IMG/VR virus record: IMGVR_UViG_3300033143_003656 | Span: 1 to 45,912 of that record | From: a virus | Strand: one strand, 5' to 3' | DNA length: 45,912 bases | Shown: positions 17,209 through 25,343 of the stretch, in pieces | How the letters are laid out: each line of letters starts with the position of its first letter | How positions within the stretch are numbered: position 1 is the stretch's first letter | Notes under the pieces: model-generated | Seen by the model: only the letters and a program-made list of their open reading frames with translations | Databases searched by the model: none | What the model was told of the DNA's origin: nothing | Position numbers and translations under genes: made by a program

Positions 17209-18126
17209 CTAGAATAAGCTTAACTGTTTTTCAGCAACTTCGTTTTCTATTTCCAGCTCAAGAATGACGCGAGAATTGATCCAGATCGACTCAACCTTGT
17301 CACGGCCGTTCGTTCGGGCCATGCGATCGATTCGTTCCCACCCGTTATCCTCATACAGCGTCTTGTAAAGATCGCAAGCATAGCCACTAACAATAGCCAT
17401 TCCAGAGATACCGTTGAGGGTCTTGGCGAGCTTGGTATGTTCTTCCACATTCATTTCAAACAAATAGTGCGACCTTCTCGTTCTAGTTCCATGGACGTAG
17501 GGAGGATCGCAGTAGAATAATGCACGAGAGTAATCGTACATCTGGATAATACCAATCGCATCTGCATTTTCTATCGTCACACCGCGCAATCGTTCAGCTA
17601 TGACATGAAGATAATCAACATCGGAGAACAATTTAGCGGCAGCAACCATTGAGTTCTTGCCATCGGCGCCGCGACTGTACTGCATCTGTCTACGGAATGA
17701 CGGGTTCGCGTCAAACGGATAGTGTGCCATCCACATCAAGACAAAGAACCGTCGAGCACGTTCTACAGGATCGTCCGTGGCTGTAACAGCCTCAGACAAA
17801 CTATCAGGACTCCAGGGAGTGAATCGAATAGCATGTACAAGCGCATCTTCATGCTCACGAATCATGCGGAAGAGATGCACAACATCATCGTTAAGATCGT
17901 TGTAAACTTCAAACCCAGACCTGGCCTTCTTGAATAAGGTGGCAGCCATACCACCGAAAGGCAAGATAAACGTATCATGAAAGCCAGGAAAATAAGAGAT
18001 GAGCCATTCGGCCAGTCGGTTCTTGCTGCCGCTGTATCTTGCTAACGGCCGTTTGGCTGGATTATCAGCGTATTTATTCTCGGCCGTAAATCTAGGCATC
18101 ATGTTGGGAGGAGTTGATTTACTCAT
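17209..18126 (-). CDS. dam: D12-class DNA adenine N6-methyltransferase
   Basis: 305 residues. The order of motifs is that of alpha-type (D12) Dam enzymes: YSGSKNRL (31-38, SAM-binding loop), PFGG (56-59), and the catalytic DPPY (207-210). Length is close to typical phage/bacterial Dam (about 270-300). The product methylates adenine in DNA; GATC is the usual target but specificity cannot be read here. The C-terminus is EKQLSLF, a consensus beta-sliding-clamp-binding motif, so the enzyme may ride on the replication clamp. It overlaps the small gene upstream by 4 bp within the DnaB operon. Confidence 0.85.
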   Translation of the reverse strand: MSKSTPPNMMPRFTAENKYADNPAKRPLARYSGSKNRLAEWLISYFPGFHDTFILPFGGMAATLFKKARSGFEVYNDLNDDVVHLFRMIREHEDALVHAIRFTPWSPDSLSEAVTATDDPVERARRFFVLMWMAHYPFDANPSFRRQMQYSRGADGKNSMVAAAKLFSDVDYLHVIAERLRGVTIENADAIGIIQMYDYSRALFYCDPPYVHGTRTRRSHYLFEMNVEEHTKLAKTLNGISGMAIVSGYACDLYKTLYEDNGWERIDRMARTNGRDKVESIWINSRVILELEIENEVAEKQLSLF

Positions 18127-18317
18127 TGTTCTTGCACCTTGCCGATATATTTACTGCGAGTTCGGCCACCTTCACGCCATCGCAGGTAAGCATATGGTCC
18201 ACAGTTATTGATCATCTTGAGTTCCACCCACCTGCCGGCTCCTTTAGGAACTTCTTCATCCAAAGTATCAACAGATTCTTCTGCACCATCTTCGTCAAAG
18301 TCAAATTCATTGTCCAT
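18123..18317 (-). CDS. Small acidic-basic protein, DUF6788-like motif
   Basis: 64 residues. The N-terminal 20 are strongly acidic. The C-terminus GPYAYLRWREGGRTRSKYIG resembles a short motif of small mobile-element proteins grouped around DUF6788, in which a similar GPY-YLxWR-GGxTRSKY stretch is conserved. Start at 18317 with AAGGGGAAACT before it. It overlaps Dam by 4 bp. Function unknown; possibly DNA-binding from the Arg-rich tail. Confidence 0.5.
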   Translation of the reverse strand: MDNEFDFDEDGAEESVDTLDEEVPKGAGRWVELKMINNCGPYAYLRWREGGRTRSKYIGKVQEQ

Positions 18318-18336
18318 AGTTTCCCCTTATTTAATC

Positions 18337-18825
18337 TCAGTATGGCAATTCCGCGCCACGCTCAAACTCCCACAGCTCCCCTCGTGAAAATACCTCCTGG
18401 TGTATCGGATCTTCATGTTCGAGATACCATGTCAGAAGTGTTTTGAAATCCTCAAAGAAGCGAATCACATAACATAGATTTCCGACCAACTCAAGCAGCT
18501 CGCCACGTTCGATCTGCTTAGGAGAGAGCTTACTCTTTTTCATGTCAGGAGTTTTATTCTCAACATACAAGGCGCCAAAGCCACGTTTAGGAACAGGGAG
18601 ACATAGATCCCATTGCCCTTTTTTCAAACCCTCAGCAGTCATACGGCCGTAGCCCTGGATACTGCGTTTCCCCTGATTAGGTACTCCGTAGATAGACCTG
18701 AGTTCAGGCCACACAAGCCCCTGCCATTCGCACCAGTCAATTTGAGCCACCTGCATTTGATGTTCAATATCGGCCGTTTTATTACGTCGCCGTTTAGTTG
18801 GTTTAGTATATTGTGAGCTACTCAT
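18337..18825 (-). CDS. VRR-NUC domain nuclease
   Basis: 162 residues. It shows the VRR-NUC core: GVPNQGKRS (47-55), AEGLKKGQWDLCLPVP (64-79, with D73 for the usual PDL), YVENK (87-91, E89 and K91) and LSPKQ (100-104). These match the GVPN, GxPDL, ExK and SpxQ elements of this PD-(D/E)xK family, which in phages includes stand-alone Holliday-junction or flap nucleases. Trp replaces the usual Pro in PDL but the acidic residue is kept. It overlaps dnaB by 4 bp and probably acts in replication or recombination intermediate processing. Confidence 0.75.
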   Translation of the reverse strand: MSSSQYTKPTKRRRNKTADIEHQMQVAQIDWCEWQGLVWPELRSIYGVPNQGKRSIQGYGRMTAEGLKKGQWDLCLPVPKRGFGALYVENKTPDMKKSKLSPKQIERGELLELVGNLCYVIRFFEDFKTLLTWYLEHEDPIHQEVFSRGELWEFERGAELPY

Positions 18826-20195
18826 AAATTTATAGGTCCCCTTGCCAAATCTCTAAACAACATCTTTTCCCCATTGAAATAAAGATCAACAGAGCCAACT
18901 ACGCCATTCCGATTCTTTGCTATATTAATTTCTGCAATATTCGGGCGGTCTGTTTCAGGATTATAATATTCGTCGCGATAAATAAACATCACAATATCTG
19001 CATCCTGTTCAATATCACCACTCTCCCTGAGATCGGGAAGCGTAGGCATTTTAATTGCTCTCGTCTCTACGTTTCGATTCACCTGTGCGTTAGTCCACAC
19101 CACCGTACCCAATTCTTTGGCCAGCTTCTTCATGCCCCGGCTGATCTGTCCCACCTCCAGTACCCTATTCTTTTCTCCCTGCCTGCCTTGCATAAGCTGG
19201 AGATAATCAATCGTAATCAGATCAAAATGCCCATGATCAGCAAAAAGGCGATGGACCTTTGATTCCAATTGGGCGATAGACAGCGAGGGGGAGTCGTCAA
19301 TATACATCGGCAGTTCAGACAGCTCGCCAATGCCCTTGTTGAGAAGCTCCCAGTATTGATCGCTCAGGCCAAAAGGATGCTCAACACTCTTGAAAGAAGT
19401 TTTCAGCCTGGAGGCCAACGCTCTGATAGTCAATTGCTCAGCCGTCATCTCAAGATTGAATGTTGCTACCCGCTTCCCCGTTTTCGCGACATTTATTCGG
19501 ATGTCCTGTTCCAGAACACTCTTGCCAATGCCAGGTCGGGCCGCGCATACAACGAGTGACCCAGGCGATATACCTTGAAGCAGGCGATCCAGATCCAAAA
19601 AGCCAGTCTTTAATCCAGCCTTCTCTCTTGCATCCTTATCCGTTCGTCGTAAGGAGAGAGTCTCCAGCACCTTAACGCTGACATCATACGAACTCTCAGG
19701 ACCACCATTGTCGTTATCCGCACCAATTGCGCGAGCATTCTCCAAAGTTTCAGCAATGATGCTATCTACGGATTCATCTGCATCAAACGCATGAGTCGCC
19801 ATACGACCGGCAAGAGCAATAATCTTACGCTTGTTATACAGCTTTTGAACAATTTCCTCGTAACCCAGGATGTTGCTGGAGGTAGGAGGAATTGACAACA
19901 GACCAATAAGCCGGGCATCATCCTCTATATCACGCCCTCTTAGAATGTCAGAGACAGTGATAAAATCAATAGGCTGTTTCTTTTCCTGCACTCGTTTGCA
20001 AGCATTAAACACCTCGCGATTATAAACCTCAAAGAAAGCATCACCCGTTATCGTCAGCTCACGCAGGCGAGCTGGATCGATCATGATAGATCCAATCAAG
20101 GCGGATTCTGCATCAGGGTTATGTGGCGGCAGTTGTTCTTCTTCGTATACGCCGGACGTATGTCCGTTAGATCGGCTCTGGTTCGTGGTTGGCAT
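18822..20195 (-). CDS. dnaB: Replicative DNA helicase DnaB
   Basis: 457 residues, the full length for DnaB. The N-terminal domain (about 22-125) starts PPHNPDAESALIGSIMID as in bacterial DnaB. The RecA-like domain holds Walker A ARPGIGKS (219-226), Walker B LITIDYLQLM (326-335), motif H3 and the arginine-rich C-terminal part (NRNGVVGSVDLYF). The hexamer unwinds DNA at the fork; the phage supplies its own, so replication is probably partly host-independent. The HTH gene 6 bp upstream is a likely initiator or loader, and VRR-NUC follows. Confidence 0.92.
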   Translation of the reverse strand: MPTTNQSRSNGHTSGVYEEEQLPPHNPDAESALIGSIMIDPARLRELTITGDAFFEVYNREVFNACKRVQEKKQPIDFITVSDILRGRDIEDDARLIGLLSIPPTSSNILGYEEIVQKLYNKRKIIALAGRMATHAFDADESVDSIIAETLENARAIGADNDNGGPESSYDVSVKVLETLSLRRTDKDAREKAGLKTGFLDLDRLLQGISPGSLVVCAARPGIGKSVLEQDIRINVAKTGKRVATFNLEMTAEQLTIRALASRLKTSFKSVEHPFGLSDQYWELLNKGIGELSELPMYIDDSPSLSIAQLESKVHRLFADHGHFDLITIDYLQLMQGRQGEKNRVLEVGQISRGMKKLAKELGTVVWTNAQVNRNVETRAIKMPTLPDLRESGDIEQDADIVMFIYRDEYYNPETDRPNIAEINIAKNRNGVVGSVDLYFNGEKMLFRDLARGPINL

Positions 20196-20201
20196 ATTCT
20201 G

Positions 20202-21161
20202 TTACTCCTTTATCAGCTCTTTTTCTTCTTCACGAATTCCCCTAACAGCCTTTGCTATTTCGATATTCATTTTCTCAATAGACATTCTTGTCATGTGGAT
20301 ATATCCACCAGGGATTTTTTCAATGATTTTATCGTATCCGTATTTCGACATTTCCTCAAGGGCAGTTTTAGGTTTCCGTGGACCGGAATCAACCATGATC
20401 GCCTTTATCGTCATCTGTATTTCAGCCACCCCGGGCCAGGCATGATGTGGCTTATACACATAACCTGCCGACATCTCCCAGGTCTGCATAATGTCAACAA
20501 TAGTCGGCCGTGCGTTTTTATCACGCCCTTTCCAGTAACCTGAATACCAATAGTTCGGACGACGTTCAGGTGAATACCGCTTGAGTACGGCTGGAGCCTC
20601 AACACCTGCGCGAAATAGTTTTGCTATCTTTGCTTCATCTGTATCAAGCAATAGCAGAGCAGACAATTTGCAAACATGGCAGATGGCTGAAGCAAGCTCC
20701 TGAAAAGTACCAGAAGTTTCCTCAAACCAGATGCTTACATCGGCTGAATTATTGCCGTTGGCGCTTGACCTGTCGCCATTGTCGCGATTGGCGACAGCCT
20801 CTTCTCTTACTCTTTTACTCTTATCTATATAGAGATAAGATAAGAATAGGCTGTCGCTTATCGCGACAAATGCGACAAGGGCATCAGGTTGGTCTATTCT
20901 GCCACTCTCTTCGAGGTCAACAAGAGACAGTAATTGACTCAAAGGAGGAGAGCCGATTTTCTTGAAATATCTGGCGCCATCACGCTTTCTGCGACACATT
21001 TCAAACGCATCAACGTCTTTCAATTCTGCTAAGTATCGCTGTGCGGATCTAAGACTAACGCCAAGATATTGAGCGTATAGTTCGACATTCACCTTAACGA
21101 CCTCTGATTTTTCGAGGCCACGTTTCACTTCATGATAAAGTAGTTTCGCATTTTCATTCAT
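20202..21161 (-). CDS. HTH protein next to DnaB, putative replication initiator/loader
   Basis: 319 residues. Residues about 24-70 form a winged-helix/HTH-like segment (YAQYLGVSLRSAQRYLAEL, then a RKRDGARYFKKI wing). The middle is helical. The C-terminal 100 residues (HHAWPGVAEIQMTIKAIMVDSG...) are not recognised. Position directly before dnaB with a 6-bp gap, as first gene of the minus operon, is that of phage initiator or helicase-loader proteins. No DnaD or lambda O/P signature is visible, so the function is inferred from context. Start at 21161 with AAGGGGTAAAACT; the promoter is at 21197-21225. Confidence 0.6.
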   Translation of the reverse strand: MNENAKLLYHEVKRGLEKSEVVKVNVELYAQYLGVSLRSAQRYLAELKDVDAFEMCRRKRDGARYFKKIGSPPLSQLLSLVDLEESGRIDQPDALVAFVAISDSLFLSYLYIDKSKRVREEAVANRDNGDRSSANGNNSADVSIWFEETSGTFQELASAICHVCKLSALLLLDTDEAKIAKLFRAGVEAPAVLKRYSPERRPNYWYSGYWKGRDKNARPTIVDIMQTWEMSAGYVYKPHHAWPGVAEIQMTIKAIMVDSGPRKPKTALEEMSKYGYDKIIEKIPGGYIHMTRMSIEKMNIEIAKAVRGIREEEKELIKE

Positions 21162-21196
21162 AGTTTTACCCCTTCGTTGTATTTGCTCGTCAAATC

Positions 21197-21225
21197 AGTA
21201 TACGGCATTAGTACGTATGTTGCAA
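21197..21225 (-). promoter_or_regulatory. Strong sigma70-like promoter of the replication operon with TACGTACTA motif
   Basis: Minus strand: TTGCAA, 17 nt, TATACT. The spacer contains TACGTACTA, also found in the divergent plus-strand promoter at 21431. The -10 ends about 35 bp before the start codon at 21161. Confidence 0.8.
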
Positions 21226-21430
21226 CCATTTATTATAAAACAAGGGCAGCAGATTAAAAACGAGTGAAAGGGGAGTATCACTCAAAGCCAGTGAGAACCG
21301 ACTCATCATCCAACCTACTGCCCTGCTTCCTCTGGTTTGGAGGAAATGAGCAAGATCAGTTTACCGCGAGTACATAGTTATCGCAAGACACAAAGAAATG
21401 AAGCAACATTAATAAATCCGAATCAATAAC
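21226..21430. other. Spacer between divergent promoters
   Basis: About 200 bp with no credible gene. GGGCAG near 21244 and CTGCCC near 21320 could pair over a long loop. It separates the minus replication operon from the plus control region. Confidence 0.4.
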
Positions 21431-21458
21431 TTGCACTTTACGTACTACGTGTTATACT
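21431..21458 (+). promoter_or_regulatory. Divergent plus-strand promoter
   Basis: TTGCAC, 16 nt, TATACT. The spacer contains TTTACGTACTACG, sharing the TACGTACTA word with the divergent promoter 230 bp away, which suggests common control. Confidence 0.75.
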
Positions 21459-21506
21459 CCGTTTATCGGTTTGTGGTTGGACCGTATTCAGAACTCCTCG
21501 TTAAAG

Positions 21507-21536
21507 GCAGGGGCGCTTTCATAAGGGCGCCCCTGC
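21507..21536 (+). promoter_or_regulatory. GC-rich leader hairpin
   Basis: GCAGGGGCGC pairs with GCGCCCCTGC over a 10-nt loop in the leader of the 21581 gene. The CCCCT of the right arm could instead pair with the AAGGGG ribosome site at about 21567-21572, so the hairpin could affect translation. There is no T tract, so it is not a terminator. Confidence 0.55.
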
Positions 21537-21580
21537 TAGAGAATTAGCCATAAGAATTTAATAAATAAGGGGAAACTAAT

Positions 21581-21970
21581 ATGCACGAAAAAGTAGAAAT
21601 AATCGAAGGATACAATGTTTATTTCCAGACACTTGGAAACAGTCTGCAAACCCGGGTAACTATTTTAAGTACCGAGCTGTTTGATGATAAGTCGCCGGTC
21701 AAGCTTATTGAGCCGGGCCGCACCATTCTGATCGGAGACATTGAGGTTGACCTACTTCGTTTGTTCACTGACTATGGCCGGCCAACACTCAATGCAAAGA
21801 CAGCAACTTCAACACGCCCAGGAGGAGTATTCTCAACCAGGGCCTACGATTCTTTGCGAGAGTATCTCTTTGGTGATAGTCTTGATACTGCCGAGCCGAG
21901 AATACGCCCAGGCAAGCGCAAGAAAAAAGCGCCAGTATTTCGGGACATGGAAGTACAGCCTACTCAATAG
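21581..21970 (+). CDS. Unknown 129-residue early protein
   Basis: 129 residues, starting MHEKVEIIEGYNVYFQTLG. The first 70 residues are an alternating beta pattern (TRVTILSTELFDD, GRTILIGDIEVDLLRLF). The tail is basic (IRPGKRKKKAPVF). The start has AATAAGGGGAAACTAAT. It is the only gene on the divergent plus transcript before 1.1 kb of repeats, a position where phages often place early host-takeover or regulatory proteins. No family recognised. Confidence 0.55.
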   Translation: MHEKVEIIEGYNVYFQTLGNSLQTRVTILSTELFDDKSPVKLIEPGRTILIGDIEVDLLRLFTDYGRPTLNAKTATSTRPGGVFSTRAYDSLREYLFGDSLDTAEPRIRPGKRKKKAPVFRDMEVQPTQ

Positions 21971-22064
21971 TCCCGCAAACCTTTATATGCTCTTTTAGCC
22001 TATCCTTTTTTATCTTTTCTCCTGGAGTCGCACTATCTTCCCTAGTGCGGCTCCTCCCCTAAAC

Positions 22065-22111
22065 GAAAGTCCCGCAAAATTTATAACACATGAAAGTCCC
22101 GCAAAATTTAT
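22065..22111 (+). repeat. Direct repeat pair, 20 bp
   Basis: GAAAGTCCCGCAAAATTTAT occurs at 22065-22084 and 22092-22111, 27 bp start to start. A degenerate copy (AGTCCCGCAAACCTTTAT) overlaps the end of the previous gene at 21969-21986. Confidence 0.85.
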
Positions 22112-22165
22112 TGTGATCATGCAACCATTTGCTATTGCATTTGTTTGCAGTAAATAACCCATCTT

Positions 22166-22208
22166 TATCCCAAACTTATCCCAACATATCCCAAACATAT
22201 CCCAAAGT
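22166..22208 (+). repeat. Four tandem 10-11-bp iterons, candidate origin or operator
   Basis: Consecutive units TTATCCCAAAC, TTATCCCAAC, ATATCCCAAAC and ATATCCCAAAG repeat at one DNA helical turn, so a protein could bind one face of the helix. They follow an A/T-rich stretch and lie about 1 kb from the promoter of the replication operon, as iterons of a replication origin do. Confidence 0.7.
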
Positions 22209-22799
22209 AACAAAAGGATCACAAATGATCCTGTCTCATAAGCAGGCATAAAAAGCAAAGCAAGCAGTCTGTAATAGGACCGTAAGTTTAGTCATAAGAA
22301 TATACCAAGTAAGAACAAAAAGAAGGGAGAAGAAGAGTTACTTAAACAATCAATTCAAGCACTGCAGTTCGCCTATCTCGTCCACATCAGCCAATCTCGT
22401 TCACCACCAAATGTTCTCAATAGAGAACAAGCCGGGTCCAGTAACAGATAAAGAAAGAAGTTACACATATGTCAATTCCGTAGCTACTGGTTAGATGTGC
22501 TTGCGTTCGGCCATAAGTTCATCACAGAGACACAGTTACACACAACAGCAATTCCAATAAACAATTCTCATCGCGCCAGCTATTCTCCCACTCGCCAGGT
22601 CCACCCCAGCCGCGCACCCCACACACCGGTGCTTGATACAAGTAGGGTAGAGAGTTTCACAATTCAGCAATTCCGTAGCTACTGAATGTTTCGCGTTGTG
22701 GAGTGCCTTGCACTCCACACCCCCCCCCCAGAGGTGGTTCCTAAACAACCCATCTTTAGCCCACCCCATTTTTCAAAATGCGACTGGCTAGAAAAAAAT

Positions 22800-22930
22800 C
22801 GGCCGTCACTTCGTGAAGATGAAAACGCGACCGGATGCTGCTGGAGACGGCCGTCACTTCGTAAAGCTGGAGAAGAAAACGGCCGTCACTTCGTAAAGCT
22901 GGAGAAGAAAACGGCCGTCACTTCGTGAAG
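22800..22930 (+). repeat. 32-bp tandem repeats with CGGCCGTCACTTCGT core
   Basis: Four copies of CGGCCGTCACTTCGT(G/A)AAG start at 22800, 22848, 22880 and 22912 (spacing 48, 32, 32). Between the last three the spacer CTGGAGAAGAAAA is identical. The core contains CGGCCG and the 10-bp palindrome CTTCGTGAAG. They lie about 90 bp upstream of the promoter at 23021. Confidence 0.85.
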
Positions 22931-22949
22931 TTGCACCCGCCCCCGCATC

Positions 22950-22967
22950 TAGCACGTACTTTGCAAC
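22950..22967 (+). promoter_or_regulatory. TAGCACGTACTTTGCAAC operator-like motif
   Basis: An 18-bp word that matches the promoter-associated word at 21209-21226 at 15 of 18 positions. A perfect AGTACGTACT palindrome recurs at 25937. Probable binding site of a phage regulator. Confidence 0.5.
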
Positions 22968-23020
22968 ATGAGCATATCATGATAATAGGCCAAAAAAGCC
23001 CTTGACAGCCATCATCTACT

Positions 23021-23049
23021 TTGCCCCGTCCGAACTAGTCAGGTATACT
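23021..23049 (+). promoter_or_regulatory. Sigma70-like promoter
   Basis: TTGCCC, 17 nt ending TCAGG, TATACT. The TCAGG before the -10 is shared with the promoters at 39944 and 41270. It drives the accessory genes from 23096. Confidence 0.7.
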
Positions 23050-23095
23050 AGCTATCTATCGCCTTTACATCTACATTAGTTAGCACGGAGAAAAC

Positions 23096-23479
23096 ATGAA
23101 CAACCACACGAACGAGACAAGCAACAACGACCGCGAATATAAGATCCTCAGAAACGGGAACATGCTCGACAAAGCCAGCCCGCATGATATCGTTACTTTC
23201 GAAGACGCATTTTTGGCATTATGCCCCCCGCATCCCTTCGTTGACAAAAACCCCTATTTCACTGATATATATTCCACTGAAGCATATATCATTGATGCCG
23301 ATACAGGCGAGATCTACGCCCAGGCAACCGATTATGTCGAAGCCCCCTCTTCCAAAGAATCCTACTACCAGAACCACCCGCAAGACGAAGCACCCGAAAC
23401 AATGACAATGATCGAAGCATTGATTCTAACCGATGCAAGCCCCGTATCATGGGACTATTTTTTAAGCACCAATCAATAG
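23096..23479 (+). CDS. Unknown A/C-rich early gene, 127 residues
   Basis: 127 residues, acidic, with an N-terminal NNHTNETSNNDRE stretch and a central beta pattern (EAYIIDADTGEIYAQATDY). The ATG follows GGAGAAAAC. It is first on the transcript from 23021. This gene and the next one are rich in A and C and poor in G on the coding strand compared with genes on either side, which suggests a separate origin. No family recognised. Confidence 0.5.
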   Translation: MNNHTNETSNNDREYKILRNGNMLDKASPHDIVTFEDAFLALCPPHPFVDKNPYFTDIYSTEAYIIDADTGEIYAQATDYVEAPSSKESYYQNHPQDEAPETMTMIEALILTDASPVSWDYFLSTNQ

Positions 23480-23492
23480 GAGATTGAAAACA

Positions 23493-24644
23493 ATGAATAC
23501 CGAGACAACCACGACCAACCGAAAAGCCCAACGACTCGCAATTATAGCCCCCGCTATTTTCATGAGTGAAACAACCGAACCCGACATGCGCTCAGGCATT
23601 GACGATCTTATGAGCCAGATCGCGAAAGCTGGAAGCCAGATCGTGATCAATGTCATAGCCAACAACCGAAAGAGCACCGCTATGATCCATCAGTCAGCCT
23701 CAAAATATAAAAAGATCAGTGTAACCACCCACAAGCCCGATTATAAGAAAAACGACCGACAGACAGCCAGACGCCGAGCCGCAGGGAACATGATCGCCAA
23801 TAGCGATCTGCTTCTAGTTATGGAAGGGAACACGCGAGCCATCAGCGCCAACGATAACGACATTATGAACATCGCCCGAAAAAAACAGATCAAGATCACG
23901 AACCACAAGATCAAGATCACGCCCGAACAACGACCAGTCCCGACGCCGGTTCAAGATCAGCCAAAAAAATCACGTCCACCTCTTCCACAGTCAGCGCACC
24001 GCATCAATTTAAACCAATACACAAACGGAAAACGACGCTGGAGCACCTTACAAGATTGCTTAGACGATCCCATAACTTCCAACCGAACCGAAAGCCCGAT
24101 ATATTGCGGCCGTTATCACGAAGAGAGACAAGCCCCACGATCCCCACTTGCTAACCCGTACAAAAAGAAAAACGCGACAGAGCAAAACCTAAAAAATTAT
24201 AAGGATTGGTTATGGAAAAAGATTGAAGCGAACGATAACACGGCCGTTGATCTGCTACGCATCATCACACCCACAACGCCCCTAATCTGCTACTGTGATA
24301 ACAGAAAACAATGTCACACCGACATTATACGAACCGCCGCCGCATATGTCCGAGAACAAGACGCCATCGCAACCGCGAAAGCCAAGATCGTGAAACGTAA
24401 CAAGATCCAAAAAGCAAAAGACGCTACCGATGAATTGACATTGATCCACCTATTAGAAAAACGCGAAACGCTCCGCCAAGACTTGACCGACTTAGATACC
24501 AAGATCCGAGACTTCGGCGGATTATTCCAACCCGAACAAACAAACGCCATTTCAAAATGCCGAGCTACCACCCTAAAGGGAAACCGATGCAAAAACAACG
24601 CATTGACCAATACCTCCAGGTGTAAATTGCACACCCAACAATAA
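23493..24644 (+). CDS. SLOG/DUF2493-like + DUF4326 + CxH zinc-finger fusion protein
   Basis: 383 residues; the ATG at 23493 is used because TAGGAG lies about 10 nt upstream. Residues about 10-140 resemble a DUF2493/SLOG Rossmann-like domain (RRRAAGNMIANSDLLLVMEG, then a helix and IKIT strand). Residues about 170-290 carry DUF4326 features (IYCGRYHEERQAPRSPLANPY, a YKDWLW helix, ICYCDNRKQCH with C266, C268, C274, H275). The last 28 residues are a small zinc site, C-x-A-x-T-x2-G-x2-C ... C-x2-H. SLOG folds bind nucleotide-derived ligands, and DUF4326 is widespread in phages with unknown function. Regions between the domains are basic. Role unknown; nucleotide sensing or modification is plausible. 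Confidence 0.65.
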   Translation: MNTETTTTNRKAQRLAIIAPAIFMSETTEPDMRSGIDDLMSQIAKAGSQIVINVIANNRKSTAMIHQSASKYKKISVTTHKPDYKKNDRQTARRRAAGNMIANSDLLLVMEGNTRAISANDNDIMNIARKKQIKITNHKIKITPEQRPVPTPVQDQPKKSRPPLPQSAHRINLNQYTNGKRRWSTLQDCLDDPITSNRTESPIYCGRYHEERQAPRSPLANPYKKKNATEQNLKNYKDWLWKKIEANDNTAVDLLRIITPTTPLICYCDNRKQCHTDIIRTAAAYVREQDAIATAKAKIVKRNKIQKAKDATDELTLIHLLEKRETLRQDLTDLDTKIRDFGGLFQPEQTNAISKCRATTLKGNRCKNNALTNTSRCKLHTQQ

Positions 24645-25343
24645 ACGACAGCCGCGAAAGATAACGACCGAGATCAGCGCGAGAATAGCGCCCGAACCTT
24701 AAAAACCTAATAATCAGAACCACGCCGAAAGACGCGAATATAGACCGCCTTCTAAATGCTGATCGTAACGGGAAAACGCGAACCAGCAAACGCCATACCA
24801 CGCGAAAAAAGGGAATCAAGGATTATATTCGCCACTTCCAAACGCTTAGACAAAAGGATCTACACCTCCAGACTATCCAGAGCACCGGATAATTTTAGCG
24901 GATTTTAGTAAAACAATCCCCGCCCGACATGGAAAAGACGCGAACAAGTTAAGGCAGAACCCCACAATCTGATTATTTACACATGGACACACAGCCGAGA
25001 GTAAAGGCATCAGGAACCGGAAAACCGACAACCACCCGAAAACGACCGAACAATGATCGATAATGATCTATGTGGCATCAGCTAGAGAAAGCCTAACCAG
25101 TATGAAGAAAAGATCATCAGCGGCCGCGCGATTCTCCCCCAACATCTTAGAGACAGAGTAAGGGAAAATACAGAACCGAAAACGCGCCGAGAAAGCCAGA
25201 ACAACGCGACCAGGATCAACCCCCACTGAAAGATCAAAGTATTCTTAGTTATCGCACTAGAGGACAGGCAGACTAGCAAATTAATGAAAAGCGAACCTCA
25301 GCCCATTTTACTAACCCAACCACAACCAGAGGAAACCAGAACC
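24645..25343 (+). other. 700-bp gene-free, T-poor stretch with recurrent ACGCGAA words
   Basis: No frame has a start and ribosome site. One frame is open for about 70 codons from about 24686 (includes DRNGKTRTSKRHTTRKKG) but has no start codon. ACGCGAA or a close variant recurs (near 24733, 24775, 24799 and 24938, with looser copies at 24653, 24678, 25180 and 25204). Composition matches the flanking A/C-rich genes, so it could be a decayed gene or a structured element. Confidence 0.45.

Larger units (their letters stand above)
21971..23095. other. 1.1-kb gene-free control region (repeats, iterons, palindromes)
   Basis: No frame with a credible start. It holds a 12-bp hairpin (22024-22054, loop TCTTCCC), 20-bp direct repeats (22065, 22092, degenerate at 21969), four 10-11-bp iterons (22166-22208), a palindrome GTTCTC-AATA-GAGAAC (22413-22428), a 17-bp repeat (22473-22489 and 22668-22684), a poly-C run near 22720, the 32-bp tandem repeats (22800-22930) and a promoter (23021). 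This density is typical of an origin or an immunity/control region. Confidence 0.7.

Noticed and set aside
22686-22928. Plus-strand 80-codon frame through the 32-bp repeats
   Set aside because: No ribosome site and the product is the repeat translated; treated as non-coding.
22800-22930. CRISPR array
   Set aside because: The repeats and the spacers between the last copies are both identical, so they are tandem 32-bp repeats, not repeats separated by unique spacers, and there is no cas gene.
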